Shown here: positions 34,901-43,104 of the stretch, piece after piece
Numbering within the stretch: position 1 is the first letter of the stretch
Layout of the letters: each line of letters opens with the position of its first letter
Source of the DNA: Bradyrhizobium sp. WD16
GTDB lineage: Bacteria > Pseudomonadota > Alphaproteobacteria > Rhizobiales > Xanthobacteraceae
Assembly (NCBI RefSeq): GCF_024181725.1
Contig: NZ_CP028908.1
Span: forward strand, 5,507,501 to 5,571,500
DNA: 64,000 nt
Direction of reading: 5' to 3'
The notes under the pieces: generated by a model
The model's input: only the letters and a program-made list of their open reading frames with translations
The model's database searches: none
What the model was told of the DNA's origin: nothing
Translations under genes and position numbers: made by a program

Positions 34901-34925
34901 CACGCGAACGCAAGGGAGCACGGAC

Positions 34926-35738
34926 ATGCGCCCGGGATCTTTCCTGATGATGGCGGCCCCGGGCGCGGCCGTGCTGATCTTCTTTTTCATCGTTCCGCTC
35001 GCCGCGGTGTCGGCCGATGCCTTCACCGGCGGAGGCAGCGCCTTCCTGCGGGTGTTCCAGAACGAGTTGTTCTGGGCCGGACTGCGCGGCACGCTGATCC
35101 TGGCCCTCACCGCCTCGGTCTTCTCGCTGGCCATCGGCTTCGCTGTGGCGCTGCACCTGTCGCGGCTGCGCGAGGGTCTGCGCACCGTGCTGGTATTCTT
35201 CATCGCGCTGCCCTTGACCTTCTCCGGGCTGATCGTCGCCTATGGCTTCATCCTCTCCTATGGCCGCGCCGGCTTCATCACCCAGATCGTCGCCTTCCTC
35301 GGCATCGATCCGGTCGATTTCTCCCGCCTGCTCTATTCGCCGGAGGGACTCGCCTTCGCCTCGTCCTATTACCTGATCCCGCGGGTCGTGATGCTGCTGC
35401 TGCCGATTCTGATCAATTTCGACGCTGCGCAGATGACTGCGGCCGAATCCCTCGGCGCCAGCCGCGGCCGCGCCATCGTCGACATTCTCATTCCGCAGAT
35501 CCTGCCCACCGCCTTTACCGCCTTCTGCCTGATCGCGGCGGTGGTGATCGGCGCCTATGGCACGGCGCTGGCGCTGGTGGGCACCCAGGTCAACATCCTG
35601 CCGCTCCAGCTCTACAGCATGGTCTCCGAATCCGGCGCGGATTTTCCCGCGGCCGCCGCCCTCTCGCTGCTGCTGATGGCGGCCTGCACGACGGTGATTG
35701 CGGTCGGCGAATCCGTCGCCGCGCGACATGAGGGCTGA
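34926..35738 (+). CDS. ABC transporter permease, polyamine type (PotB-like)
   Basis: 270 residues from the ATG at 34926, with six membrane helices (FLMMAAPGAAVLIFFFIVPL first) and the ATPase-contact loop AAESLGASRGRAIVDILIPQ. It pairs with the first permease of the operon to form the channel. It follows the binding-protein gene by 25 bases and precedes the LOG-family gene by 2 bases. Confidence 0.87.
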   Translation: MRPGSFLMMAAPGAAVLIFFFIVPLAAVSADAFTGGGSAFLRVFQNELFWAGLRGTLILALTASVFSLAIGFAVALHLSRLREGLRTVLVFFIALPLTFSGLIVAYGFILSYGRAGFITQIVAFLGIDPVDFSRLLYSPEGLAFASSYYLIPRVVMLLLPILINFDAAQMTAAESLGASRGRAIVDILIPQILPTAFTAFCLIAAVVIGAYGTALALVGTQVNILPLQLYSMVSESGADFPAAAALSLLLMAACTTVIAVGESVAARHEG

Positions 35739-35740
35739 AG

Positions 35741-36370
35741 ATGTTCACACTCGATGAGGCGACGGGGCGACTGTTCCGGAACGGCGGCGGCGAATGCTTC
35801 GATCCGGCACGGCGTTGCTGGACACCGGCCTCGGCTGCGGCAGGGCTGGAGGTGTCGGCGATCGCGGCGGCGACCTGGCTGCAGCGACGCTCTGGACACC
35901 GGCTGCGGCAGCCGATCGGGGTCATCGGTCCACGCGACGCGGGGCCTGACCGGCTGGCGATGGCCGAAGAGATCGGCGAGGCCCTCGGCTCGATCGGCTT
36001 CGCCGTCGTCTGCGGCGGACGGCAGGGCATCATGGAGGCGGTGTGCCGGGGCGTCGCCGGCGCCGGCGGTATCAGCATCGGTCTGCTGCCGGAAACCGAC
36101 CCCAGCGAAGCCAATCCCTATGTCACCGTTCCGATCGCCACCGGCATCGGCGAGGCCCGCAATGCGCTGGTGGCGCGATCCGCCTTCTGCCTCGTCGTCA
36201 TCGGCAACAGCTACGGCACCCTGTCGGAGGTCGCGCTAGGACTGCAGTTCGGTCGGTCGGTGATCGGGCTGGCCGGCGCAGCCGAGGTCGACGGCGTCCA
36301 TCACGTGGCCAGTGCCCGCGACGCAGTCGAGCGGGTAGCACGACTGGCACTGGCCTGCCCGCTGCCATAG
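35741..36370 (+). CDS. TIGR00725/LOG-like nucleotide-binding protein
   Basis: 209 residues with a Rossmann-like fold. Family signatures: IGVIGPRDAGPDRLAMAEEI, VVCGGRQGIMEAVCRG, then PYVTVPIATGIGEARNALVA and SYGTLSEVALGL. Related LOG proteins release cytokinin bases from nucleotides, but this group is only distantly related and the PGGxGT motif is replaced by SYGTLSE. It begins 2 bases after the transporter permease, so a link to the transported compound is likely (inference). Confidence 0.75.
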   Translation: MFTLDEATGRLFRNGGGECFDPARRCWTPASAAAGLEVSAIAAATWLQRRSGHRLRQPIGVIGPRDAGPDRLAMAEEIGEALGSIGFAVVCGGRQGIMEAVCRGVAGAGGISIGLLPETDPSEANPYVTVPIATGIGEARNALVARSAFCLVVIGNSYGTLSEVALGLQFGRSVIGLAGAAEVDGVHHVASARDAVERVARLALACPLP

Positions 36371-36371
36371 A

Positions 36372-36410
36372 GCGTTTTCCCGCGAAGTGGATACCGGTTC
36401 GCGCGGAACC
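36372..36410. repeat. Dispersed alphaproteobacterial palindromic repeat
   Basis: The segment with GCGAAGTGGATACCGGTTCG and a partly self-complementary GCGTTTTCCCGCG/CGCGCGG frame resembles a small intergenic repeat common in Bradyrhizobium-like genomes. A related one is at 51962-52010 in this window (both centre on AAGT-GG...CGGTT). It follows the LOG gene stop directly. Confidence 0.45.
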
Positions 36411-36428
36411 ACCTTCCACCACTTGTCA

Positions 36429-36442
36429 TTGATTTGGCGCAA
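36429..36442. promoter_or_regulatory. FixK/FNR-type box upstream of PEBP gene
   Basis: TTGATTTGGCGCAA matches TTG(A/C)-N6-(T/G)CAA exactly. Its centre lies about 61 bases before the start codon at 36497. Confidence 0.55.
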
Positions 36443-36496
36443 GCATGAACCGCTCCTTCGGTCTAGCCTGCGCCCAAAACGATTGACGGTGCAGCC

Positions 36497-36958
36497 ATGC
36501 GGCTCAGATCCAGCGCATTCGCCGACGGCGCAGCAATTCCTCGGCGATTCACCTGCGACGGCAACGACCTGTCCCCGCCCCTGCAGTGGGACGATCCGCC
36601 GCCCCGGACCCTCAGCTTCGCCGTGCTCTGCGATGACCCCGACGCGCCAGCCGGAACCTGGCACCATTGGGCCGCCTACGACATTCCGGCAGATCGCCGC
36701 GGCCTGCCCGAGGGCGCCGGCGGCGCAGGCGGCAAAGACGGGCTGAGCGAGGCCGTCAATGATTTCGGCCGCGACGGCTACGGCGGTCCGTGTCCGCCAC
36801 CACGTCATGGCCCGCATCATTATCGTTTCCGCCTGCTCGCGCTCGACGTCGCGCACCTGTCGATCGCCAAGCGATCATCCTTCGTCACGGTGGAGCGCGA
36901 GGCACGCAAGCATGTCATGGCGGAGGCGGTGCTGACGGGATTGTACGAGCGGCATTAA
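36497..36958 (+). CDS. YbhB/YbcL family PEBP-like protein
   Basis: 153 residues, cytosolic. Phosphatidylethanolamine-binding fold with RRFTCDGNDLSPPLQWDDPP, CDDPDAPAGTWHHWAAYDIP and GYGGPCPPPRHGPHHYRFRL, the conserved ligand-pocket motifs. The bacterial members have no settled role. A FixK-like box precedes the gene and a CBS gene follows 113 bases downstream. Confidence 0.9.
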   Translation: MRLRSSAFADGAAIPRRFTCDGNDLSPPLQWDDPPPRTLSFAVLCDDPDAPAGTWHHWAAYDIPADRRGLPEGAGGAGGKDGLSEAVNDFGRDGYGGPCPPPRHGPHHYRFRLLALDVAHLSIAKRSSFVTVEREARKHVMAEAVLTGLYERH

Positions 36959-37070
36959 GGTACGTCCTGCGGTCTTTCGACAATACATACGCAACCTATA
37001 TTCAAGGCGCCGGCGACTCCCGGCCGTGGCGTCGCCGCTGAGATAATCCCACTGTGAAAAGGAGAGGATT

Positions 37071-37490
37071 ATGAAAGTCCGAGAAGCGATGCACAAGGGA
37101 GCACACTGCGTCGAGCCCGCCACGCCGGTGCGCGAGGTTGCCAAGCAGATGCGGGACAACGATATCGGGGCGATCCCGGTTCGAAGCAACGGCCAGATCG
37201 TCGGCATGGTCACCGATCGCGACATCACGTGCCGTGCGGTCGCCGACGGCAGCGACATCAGCCGATTGACCGCCGCCGACATCATGTCGAGACACGTCGT
37301 CTGCTGTTCAGCGGACGACGCAATCGACACCGCGCTTCAAGCGATGGAGCAGAAGAAGGTGCGCCGGTTGCCGGTCACCGACAGCCACGGCCTCGTCGGC
37401 ATGCTGTCGCTCGGCGACATTTCGCACAAGGCCGCCGACGACCTGTCCGGCGAGGTGCTGCGCGCAGTCTCGGGACATCATCGCTCATAA
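37071..37490 (+). CDS. CBS domain pair protein
   Basis: 139 residues made of two CBS motifs: MKVREAMHKGAHCVEPATPV then DIGAIPVRSNGQIVGMVTDR, and SRHVVCCSADDAIDTALQAM then VRRLPVTDSHGLVGMLSLGD. Such stand-alone pairs bind adenine nucleotides and report energy state. AGGAGAGG lies just before the ATG. It sits among stress genes; no effector domain is attached. Confidence 0.92.
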   Translation: MKVREAMHKGAHCVEPATPVREVAKQMRDNDIGAIPVRSNGQIVGMVTDRDITCRAVADGSDISRLTAADIMSRHVVCCSADDAIDTALQAMEQKKVRRLPVTDSHGLVGMLSLGDISHKAADDLSGEVLRAVSGHHRS

Positions 37491-37579
37491 ATCGCGACGC
37501 GGAATCGCGCCTGCTCCAGGCGCCGTGACCGGGAGCGGCGCGGTCTGCGTGCGCAAACTTCCGCTCGGGGCGATCGCGG

Positions 37580-39295
37580 TCAGCGCGCGAGCAGCTTCCG
37601 CAATTCCGCGAGCGGCCGGGTGTTGACGACGTCCGCCGCCGTCAGCCAGCCGCGGCGCGCCTGGTCGATGCCGAAGCGGATGTTTCCGAAGCCTGCGACC
37701 GAATGGGCGTCGGTCGAGATCGCGATGCGGACCCCGGCGGCCTTCGCCACCTGCACCTGAATGTCGGTGAGGTCGAGCCGGTCCGGATCAGCATTGAGTT
37801 CCAGCACGCAGCCGCGATCATGGGCCGCCGCGCATAGCGCCTCGAGGTCGATCGCAAAGGGCTCGCGCTCGCCGATCAGCCGCCCGGTAGGGTGAGCGAG
37901 AATCGAGACGTAGGGATTGTCGAGGGCGCGAATGATGCGCTCGGTCTGCGCCTTGCGCGACAGATCGAATTTGTAGTGGACTGCTGCGACGACGAGATCG
38001 AGGCGCGCCAGCACCTTGTCCGGCAGGTCAAGGCTGCCATCCGCCAGGATGTCGACTTCCGCGCCCTTGAGCACCGTCAAGCCGACGAGTTTGGCATTGA
38101 GGCGATCGATTTCGTCGATCTGGCGCGACAGCCGCGCCGGATCGAGACCATGGGCGATGGTGACATGGCGGCTGTGGTCGGTGACGGCGATGTAGCTGTA
38201 TCCGCGCGCCTTGGCCGCCTTTGCCATCTCCGCGATGGGAGCGGTGCCGTCGCTCCAGTTCGAATGCACGTGCAGATCACCACGCAGATCGTCGCGCGAG
38301 ATCAGCTTCGGTAGCCGCTTGGCCTTGGCGAGCGCGATCTCGCCGCGGTCCTCGCGCATTTCCGGCGGCACGAAGGCGAGGCCGAGCTTCTTATAGACCT
38401 CCTCCTCGTTGGCGCCGGCGATCCGCCGGCTGCCGTCGAACAAGCCATATTCGTTCAGCTTCCAGCCGCGCTCGCCGGCGAGCGCGCGTAGCGCGATGTT
38501 GTGGGCCTTCGAACCGGTGAAATACATCAGCGCCGCGCCATAACTCTCCTGCGGCACGACGCGCAGATCGACCTGAAGCCCGGACCGCAGCACCACCGTG
38601 GTGCGCGTCTCGCCCTGCGCCAGCACATCGGCCACGTTATCGTACCTCGTCAGCTTTGTGCCGGCCGCGGCGCCGCCCCCCGCCACCATCAACAGATCGA
38701 GGTCGCCGACGGTATCGCGCCGGCGGCGATAGCTTCCCGCCACCATCACCTGTTCATTCAGCGCGGCACTGCGCAGGTGGTCGACCAGTGCCGTGGCCTC
38801 CGCCTCGGCGACCGGTAACTTGAAGCGCTTCTCGGCCTTGGGCTTGGCGAGCGCGGCTGCGAGCTTCTCTTGGCTCTTGGCGCCGAACCCGCGCAGATCG
38901 CGCAGCCGTCCGGCCTTGATCACGCGCCGCAGATCGGCGAGCGAGCGCACGTGCAGCTTGTCATAGAGCAGCTTGACGCGCTTGGGGCCAAGCCCCGGCA
39001 GAGCGGCGATCTCACCGAGGTCGCCGGGCAACTCGCGCTTGAGGCGATCGAGCAGGTCGAATCTGCTGGTCTTAACGATGGCGGCGATCTTGGCGGCGAG
39101 ATCCTTGCCGATACCGGGCAATTCGGAGAGGTCCTCCCCCGCCTTGATCAGGTTGGCGAGGCTTTTCGGCAGGCGCTCGACGACCCGCGCCGCGCGCCGA
39201 TAGGCGCGACTGCGGAACGGATTGTCGCCCTTGATTTCGAGGAGTTCCGCAGCCTGGTCGAACATGGCCGCGACCTCGGCATTCTGGACCGGCAT
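37580..39295 (-). CDS. polX: Family X DNA polymerase / 3'-5' exonuclease PolX
   Basis: 571 residues from the ATG at 39295, which has GGAG 8 bases upstream; longer in-frame starts lack one. Helix-hairpin-helix motifs (LPGIGKDLAAKI, LPGLGPKRVKLL) precede the nucleotidyltransferase core (GSYRRRRDTVGDLDLLM, about 190-206). The C-terminal PHP domain holds LHVHSNWSDGTAPI, VTDHSRH and ISTDAHS metal motifs. The enzyme fills gaps in base-excision repair. Confidence 0.93.
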   Translation of the reverse strand: MPVQNAEVAAMFDQAAELLEIKGDNPFRSRAYRRAARVVERLPKSLANLIKAGEDLSELPGIGKDLAAKIAAIVKTSRFDLLDRLKRELPGDLGEIAALPGLGPKRVKLLYDKLHVRSLADLRRVIKAGRLRDLRGFGAKSQEKLAAALAKPKAEKRFKLPVAEAEATALVDHLRSAALNEQVMVAGSYRRRRDTVGDLDLLMVAGGGAAAGTKLTRYDNVADVLAQGETRTTVVLRSGLQVDLRVVPQESYGAALMYFTGSKAHNIALRALAGERGWKLNEYGLFDGSRRIAGANEEEVYKKLGLAFVPPEMREDRGEIALAKAKRLPKLISRDDLRGDLHVHSNWSDGTAPIAEMAKAAKARGYSYIAVTDHSRHVTIAHGLDPARLSRQIDEIDRLNAKLVGLTVLKGAEVDILADGSLDLPDKVLARLDLVVAAVHYKFDLSRKAQTERIIRALDNPYVSILAHPTGRLIGEREPFAIDLEALCAAAHDRGCVLELNADPDRLDLTDIQVQVAKAAGVRIAISTDAHSVAGFGNIRFGIDQARRGWLTAADVVNTRPLAELRKLLAR

Positions 39296-39346
39296 GGCTC
39301 GCGCTCCATTTGCACTCGACATTAAAAACGGCGCGGCAGGTGGCTC

Positions 39347-39360
39347 TTGACCCAGATCAG
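39347..39360. promoter_or_regulatory. Degenerate FixK/FNR-type box upstream of polX
   Basis: TTGACCCAGATCAG differs from TTG(A/C)-N6-(T/G)CAA by one base. Its centre is about 58 bases before the polX start at 39295, in the position seen for the other boxes. Confidence 0.35.
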
Positions 39361-39480
39361 AGACCCCGGCCGAGCGATGGAACCCGGGAGTTGCGGTCAC
39401 CGGCCAGCCAGCCGGCGCGATTGCCCGGCCCTGGCGAATCACCGATTCTCATCAGCCATCCCTCCCCCTAGGAATCCGCC

Positions 39481-41538
39481 GTGGCCGCAATCCTCGATCG
39501 TCTCAACCCCGCGCAACGGCGGGCCGTGGAGCATGGCGTCGGCCCGTCGGGCGAGCCGGGGCCGCCGCTCCTGGTGATCGCCGGCGCCGGCTCGGGCAAG
39601 ACCAACACCCTCGCCCACCGCGTCGCCTATCTGATCCTCAAGGGAGCCGATCCGCGCCGCATCCTGCTGATGACCTTCTCGCGACGCGCCGCCGCCGAGA
39701 TGACGGCCCGCGTCGGCCGCATCGCCGGCGAGATGCTCGGCGGCAAGGCCGCGGCCATGACCGAGGCGCTGACCTGGGCGGGCACATTCCACGGCATCGG
39801 CGCGCGGCTGCTGCGCGACTATACCGAGGTGATCGGGCTCGATCCCGCCTTCACCATCCACGACCGCGAGGATTCCGCCGACCTCATGAACCTGGTGCGG
39901 CACAACCTCGGCCTGTCGAAGACCGAGAGCCGTTTTCCAGCCAAGGGCACCTGCCTTGCGATCTATTCGCGCTGCGTCAATTCCGAGGCGCCACTCGAAC
40001 AGGTCCTGGGGAGCGCCTATCCTTGGTGCGCCGGCTGGGCGGCCGAACTGAAGGATCTGTTCGCCGCCTATGTCGAAGCCAAGCAACGCCAGAACGTGCT
40101 CGATTACGACGATCTGCTGCTCTACTGGGCGCAGATGGCGACCGAGCCGCAGATCGCCGCCGATCTCGGCGCGCGGTTCGATCATGTGCTGGTCGATGAA
40201 TATCAGGACACCAACCGCCTCCAGGCCTCGATCCTCACGGCGCTGAAGCCAGACGGCCGCGGCCTCACCGTGGTGGGCGACGATGCCCAGTCGATCTATT
40301 CCTTTCGCGCGGCGACGGTGCGCAACATCCTGGACTTTCCCAAGCGCTTCGCCCCGCCGGCCGACCTCGTCACGCTCGACCGCAATTACCGCTCAACCGA
40401 GCCGATCCTCGCCGCAGCCAACGGCGTCATCGCGCTGGCACGCGAGCGCTTCACCAAGAATCTATGGACCGATCGCGCCTCGGCACAGCGGCCGGCGCTG
40501 GTCGCGGTGCGGGACGAGACCGACCAGGCCCGCTACATCGTCGAGCAGGTGCTGGAAGCGCGCGAGCGCGGCGCTACTCTCAAGCAGCAGGCGGTGCTGT
40601 TTCGAACCTCCCATCACAGCGGACCGCTGGAGGTCGAGCTCACCCGCCGCAACGTCCCCTTCGTCAAGTTCGGTGGACTGAAATTTCTCGACGCGGCCCA
40701 CGTCAAGGATCTGCTGGCGCTGCTGCGCTTCGCGGAAAATCCGCGCGATCGCGTTGCAGGCTTCCGGCTGATGCACCTGATCCCCGGCGTCGGCCCGGCG
40801 ACCGCGCAACGCGCGCTCGATACCATGAGCGCGTCGGCTGATCCGCTCGCGGCGCTCGGTCAATCGTTGCCGCCTCCCCGCGCCGGCGACGACTGGCGCG
40901 CGTTTGTCGCCACGATATCCGCGCTTGCCGCCGGCGCCGGCTGGCCGACGGAGCTCGAACTGGCGCGACGCTGGTACGAGCCGCATCTGGAGCGCATCCA
41001 CGAGGATGCCGCTATGCGCCGGGCCGATCTCCTCCAGCTCGAGCAGATCGCCAGCGGCTATCCCTCGCGCCAGCGATTTCTCACCGACCTGACGCTCGAT
41101 CCGCCCGACGCGACCAGCGACCAGGCGGGCGTGCCGATGCGCGACGAGGATTACCTGATCCTCTCCACGATCCACTCCGCCAAGGGACAGGAATGGAAAT
41201 CAGTCTACGTGCTCAACGTCGTCGATGGCTGCATGCCCTCAGACCTCGCCACTGGCACCACCGCCGAACTCGAGGAGGAACGTCGCCTGCTCTACGTGGC
41301 GATGACTCGCGCCAAGGACGAGCTGCATCTGATGCTGCCGCAGCGCTTCTTCACTCACGGCCAGGCAGCGGGCGGCGATCGTCATGTCTATGCCGCGCGG
41401 ACCCGCTTCATCCCTGACGCCCTGCTGTCGCTGTTCGAGCGCACGAACTGGCCGCAAGCGGCGGCCGCCAGCTTGCGCCGCCCGGTCGAGGGCGTGCGGG
41501 TAGACCTCGGCGCGCGGATGCGGGGCATGTGGCGCTGA
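39481..41538 (+). CDS. UvrD/Rep-type ATP-dependent DNA helicase
   Basis: 685 residues from a GTG start with AGGA about 8 bases upstream. SF1 motifs in order: LNPAQRRAV (Q motif), IAGAGSGKTNTLAHR (Walker A), VDEYQDTN (Walker B), VVGDDAQSIYSFR, LDRNYRST, and near the end LSTIHSAKGQEWKSVYVLNV and RLLYVAMTRAKDELHL. It unwinds DNA 3'-to-5' in repair. Divergent from polX with only 185 bases between the starts, so the two repair genes may share control. Confidence 0.92.
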   Translation: MAAILDRLNPAQRRAVEHGVGPSGEPGPPLLVIAGAGSGKTNTLAHRVAYLILKGADPRRILLMTFSRRAAAEMTARVGRIAGEMLGGKAAAMTEALTWAGTFHGIGARLLRDYTEVIGLDPAFTIHDREDSADLMNLVRHNLGLSKTESRFPAKGTCLAIYSRCVNSEAPLEQVLGSAYPWCAGWAAELKDLFAAYVEAKQRQNVLDYDDLLLYWAQMATEPQIAADLGARFDHVLVDEYQDTNRLQASILTALKPDGRGLTVVGDDAQSIYSFRAATVRNILDFPKRFAPPADLVTLDRNYRSTEPILAAANGVIALARERFTKNLWTDRASAQRPALVAVRDETDQARYIVEQVLEARERGATLKQQAVLFRTSHHSGPLEVELTRRNVPFVKFGGLKFLDAAHVKDLLALLRFAENPRDRVAGFRLMHLIPGVGPATAQRALDTMSASADPLAALGQSLPPPRAGDDWRAFVATISALAAGAGWPTELELARRWYEPHLERIHEDAAMRRADLLQLEQIASGYPSRQRFLTDLTLDPPDATSDQAGVPMRDEDYLILSTIHSAKGQEWKSVYVLNVVDGCMPSDLATGTTAELEEERRLLYVAMTRAKDELHLMLPQRFFTHGQAAGGDRHVYAARTRFIPDALLSLFERTNWPQAAAASLRRPVEGVRVDLGARMRGMWR

Positions 41539-41673
41539 ATCCGCCGCCGATCCAGTACGGGAACTCTGTCCGCATATGCACTTTGGTTCCTCCGCTTTGT
41601 TCTTTATCAATGTCGGCGGCTCGAACGCGTCGCAGCATTGCCGCCAACGAAGATCGATCAAGCAGGAGCCGTC

Positions 41674-41913
41674 ATGTCCTTCGCTCTTTTCGCCGGTGGC
41701 CGTCAGATCAGCCCGGCTGTTGATACTGAATCGGACGTATGGGTCTATGCCGAGCGCCTTGATGCCCTCACCGAGGTACCGATCCAGGAGGACGATGCCC
41801 AGGTCGAGCGCGTACTCGCGCCGGGTTTCAGCATCCGGCCGTGCGCTGCCGACGCAGTGCCCGACCGATCAACGTCGATGGAAGATCTGATCGTTCCCAA
41901 GGGCCTGACCTGA
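41674..41913 (+). CDS. Small hypothetical protein
   Basis: 79 residues from the ATG at 41674, which has AGGAG 5-6 bases upstream. Features are SFALFAGGRQISPAVDTESD, an acidic middle and no membrane segment. No family recognised. It lies 135 bases after the helicase gene. Confidence 0.5.
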   Translation: MSFALFAGGRQISPAVDTESDVWVYAERLDALTEVPIQEDDAQVERVLAPGFSIRPCAADAVPDRSTSMEDLIVPKGLT

Positions 41914-42011
41914 CCGCCTCCGGTTTCCCGGCCTCCTCACTGCATTTCGATCACGAGCACATTTCCGATCACGAACACATTGGCGCGCGGAACAGCGGCG
42001 CGACTGGCGCT

Positions 42012-42287
42012 TTGGCCTTGCACCATTCCTTGCGAGACCCGCGCTTGCGCCCCACCACCGTTACCGCCTTCATTGCCCTGTTCTTGATCCTGATTGCAGC
42101 CGGCAGCTACGCCTATGTCGGTCTGGCAAGCATTGGCGCGCCACTGCCCGCCGAAGGCTATACCGCGCTCGCGCTCGGTGCGGGCTTCTCGATCATGGTC
42201 GGCTTCGCACTGATGGCTCTGGTGTTCTACAGCAGCCGCTACGGCTATGACGAACCGCCCCGGCTGCGCGACGACAGCCACCGATAG
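42012..42287 (+). CDS. Small membrane protein, two helices
   Basis: The frame is open from 41841, but that ATG would overlap the previous gene by 73 bases; TTG at 42012 is the most likely start, giving 91 residues. Two membrane helices are clear: VTAFIALFLILIAAGSYAYV and LALGAGFSIMVGFALMALVF, with a short Pro-rich loop and a basic/acidic tail. No family recognised. Just upstream the frame reads a repeated DHEHI motif, which might be coding if an unusual start is used. Confidence 0.5.
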   Translation: MALHHSLRDPRLRPTTVTAFIALFLILIAAGSYAYVGLASIGAPLPAEGYTALALGAGFSIMVGFALMALVFYSSRYGYDEPPRLRDDSHR

Positions 42288-42443
42288 CGCTTTGTTCCAC
42301 CGGTGGTTTCAGGAACGCTCAGGCAATGAGAACGTTTTCTGACCTGCGGCAAAGTTTTTTTTCAGGCCGCGTGGAGCGCGCGGCCTCCATTTGTACAGGG
42401 GCGCCGGCGAATGTGAGAAGACACGAAGCAGCAAAGCGAAATC

Positions 42444-42674
42444 ATGAGCAATGGCCTCAATACCGGAGTCTGGACTCCCGAGGACACCGAAACGCTGCGC
42501 AGCATGGCAGCGAGCGGCAAGTCGAAAATGGTGATCGCGGTACGGCTGAAGCGCTCGGTCCAGGGCATCGAACGGGAAGCGCGCCGCCGCGGCATCGAGC
42601 TGCAGCCGAAGAAGCGCGGGATGGCGTTCCGCGAGTTGCAGGCGCAGATGGTGGATGCCGCACGCAAAATCTAG
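42444..42674 (+). CDS. Small SANT/Myb-like DNA-binding protein
   Basis: 76 residues. VWTPEDTETLRSMAASGKSK then MVIAVRLKRSVQGIEREARR resembles the three-helix homeodomain-like fold of short SANT/Gcr-type proteins in rhizobia. A role in DNA binding is likely, targets unknown. It stands alone between the membrane protein and DUF763 gene. Confidence 0.65.
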   Translation: MSNGLNTGVWTPEDTETLRSMAASGKSKMVIAVRLKRSVQGIEREARRRGIELQPKKRGMAFRELQAQMVDAARKI

Positions 42675-43104
42675 CGGTGCCGGTGTCGAGCGGTTTTCGA
42701 CCCGCCAGACCAACCTTCAGGCTGCGATGACGCTCTTCGGCCGACGCGGTCCCAGGAGGCGCACAGAAGCGGCCCGGCCAGACGTCACAGAATCCATCAT
42801 GGCCGGAATCCCACGACATCGACCTTGAGACCTGGCACAAGTCGAACACGCATTGACGCCGCCGGCGGCGCCGGCGGAGAATATGGAGGCCTAAAGCTGC
42901 TGAGTCGGCTTGTGCGGCGTCTCGCAACCGCCTGGCGGGTGGACCCAGCTGAGAACGGGACCGCTGAACGCGACGCCAATGGCAGTCAACGGCGGGGGGC
43001 CGGCGCGGTGTCGTCCACGGCCGCAGACATGCAAGACGACTGACCTGCAAGACGACTGACTTGCAAGACAAGACTTGCAAGACAACTGACAATGCGAGAC
43101 CTCG
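42675..43104. other. Intergenic stretch with tandem repeats
   Basis: About 430 bases upstream of the DUF763 gene. Apart from the tandem repeat at 43030-43091 I see no gene; a 72-codon frame (42825-43043) has no motif or ribosome binding site. Confidence 0.4.
43030..43091. repeat. Short tandem repeat before DUF763 gene
   Basis: Four units follow each other: TGCAAGACGACTGACC, TGCAAGACGACTGACT, TGCAAGACAAGACT and TGCAAGACAACTGACA. The last ends 13 bases before the DUF763 start, so unit number could alter leader length. Confidence 0.8.
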
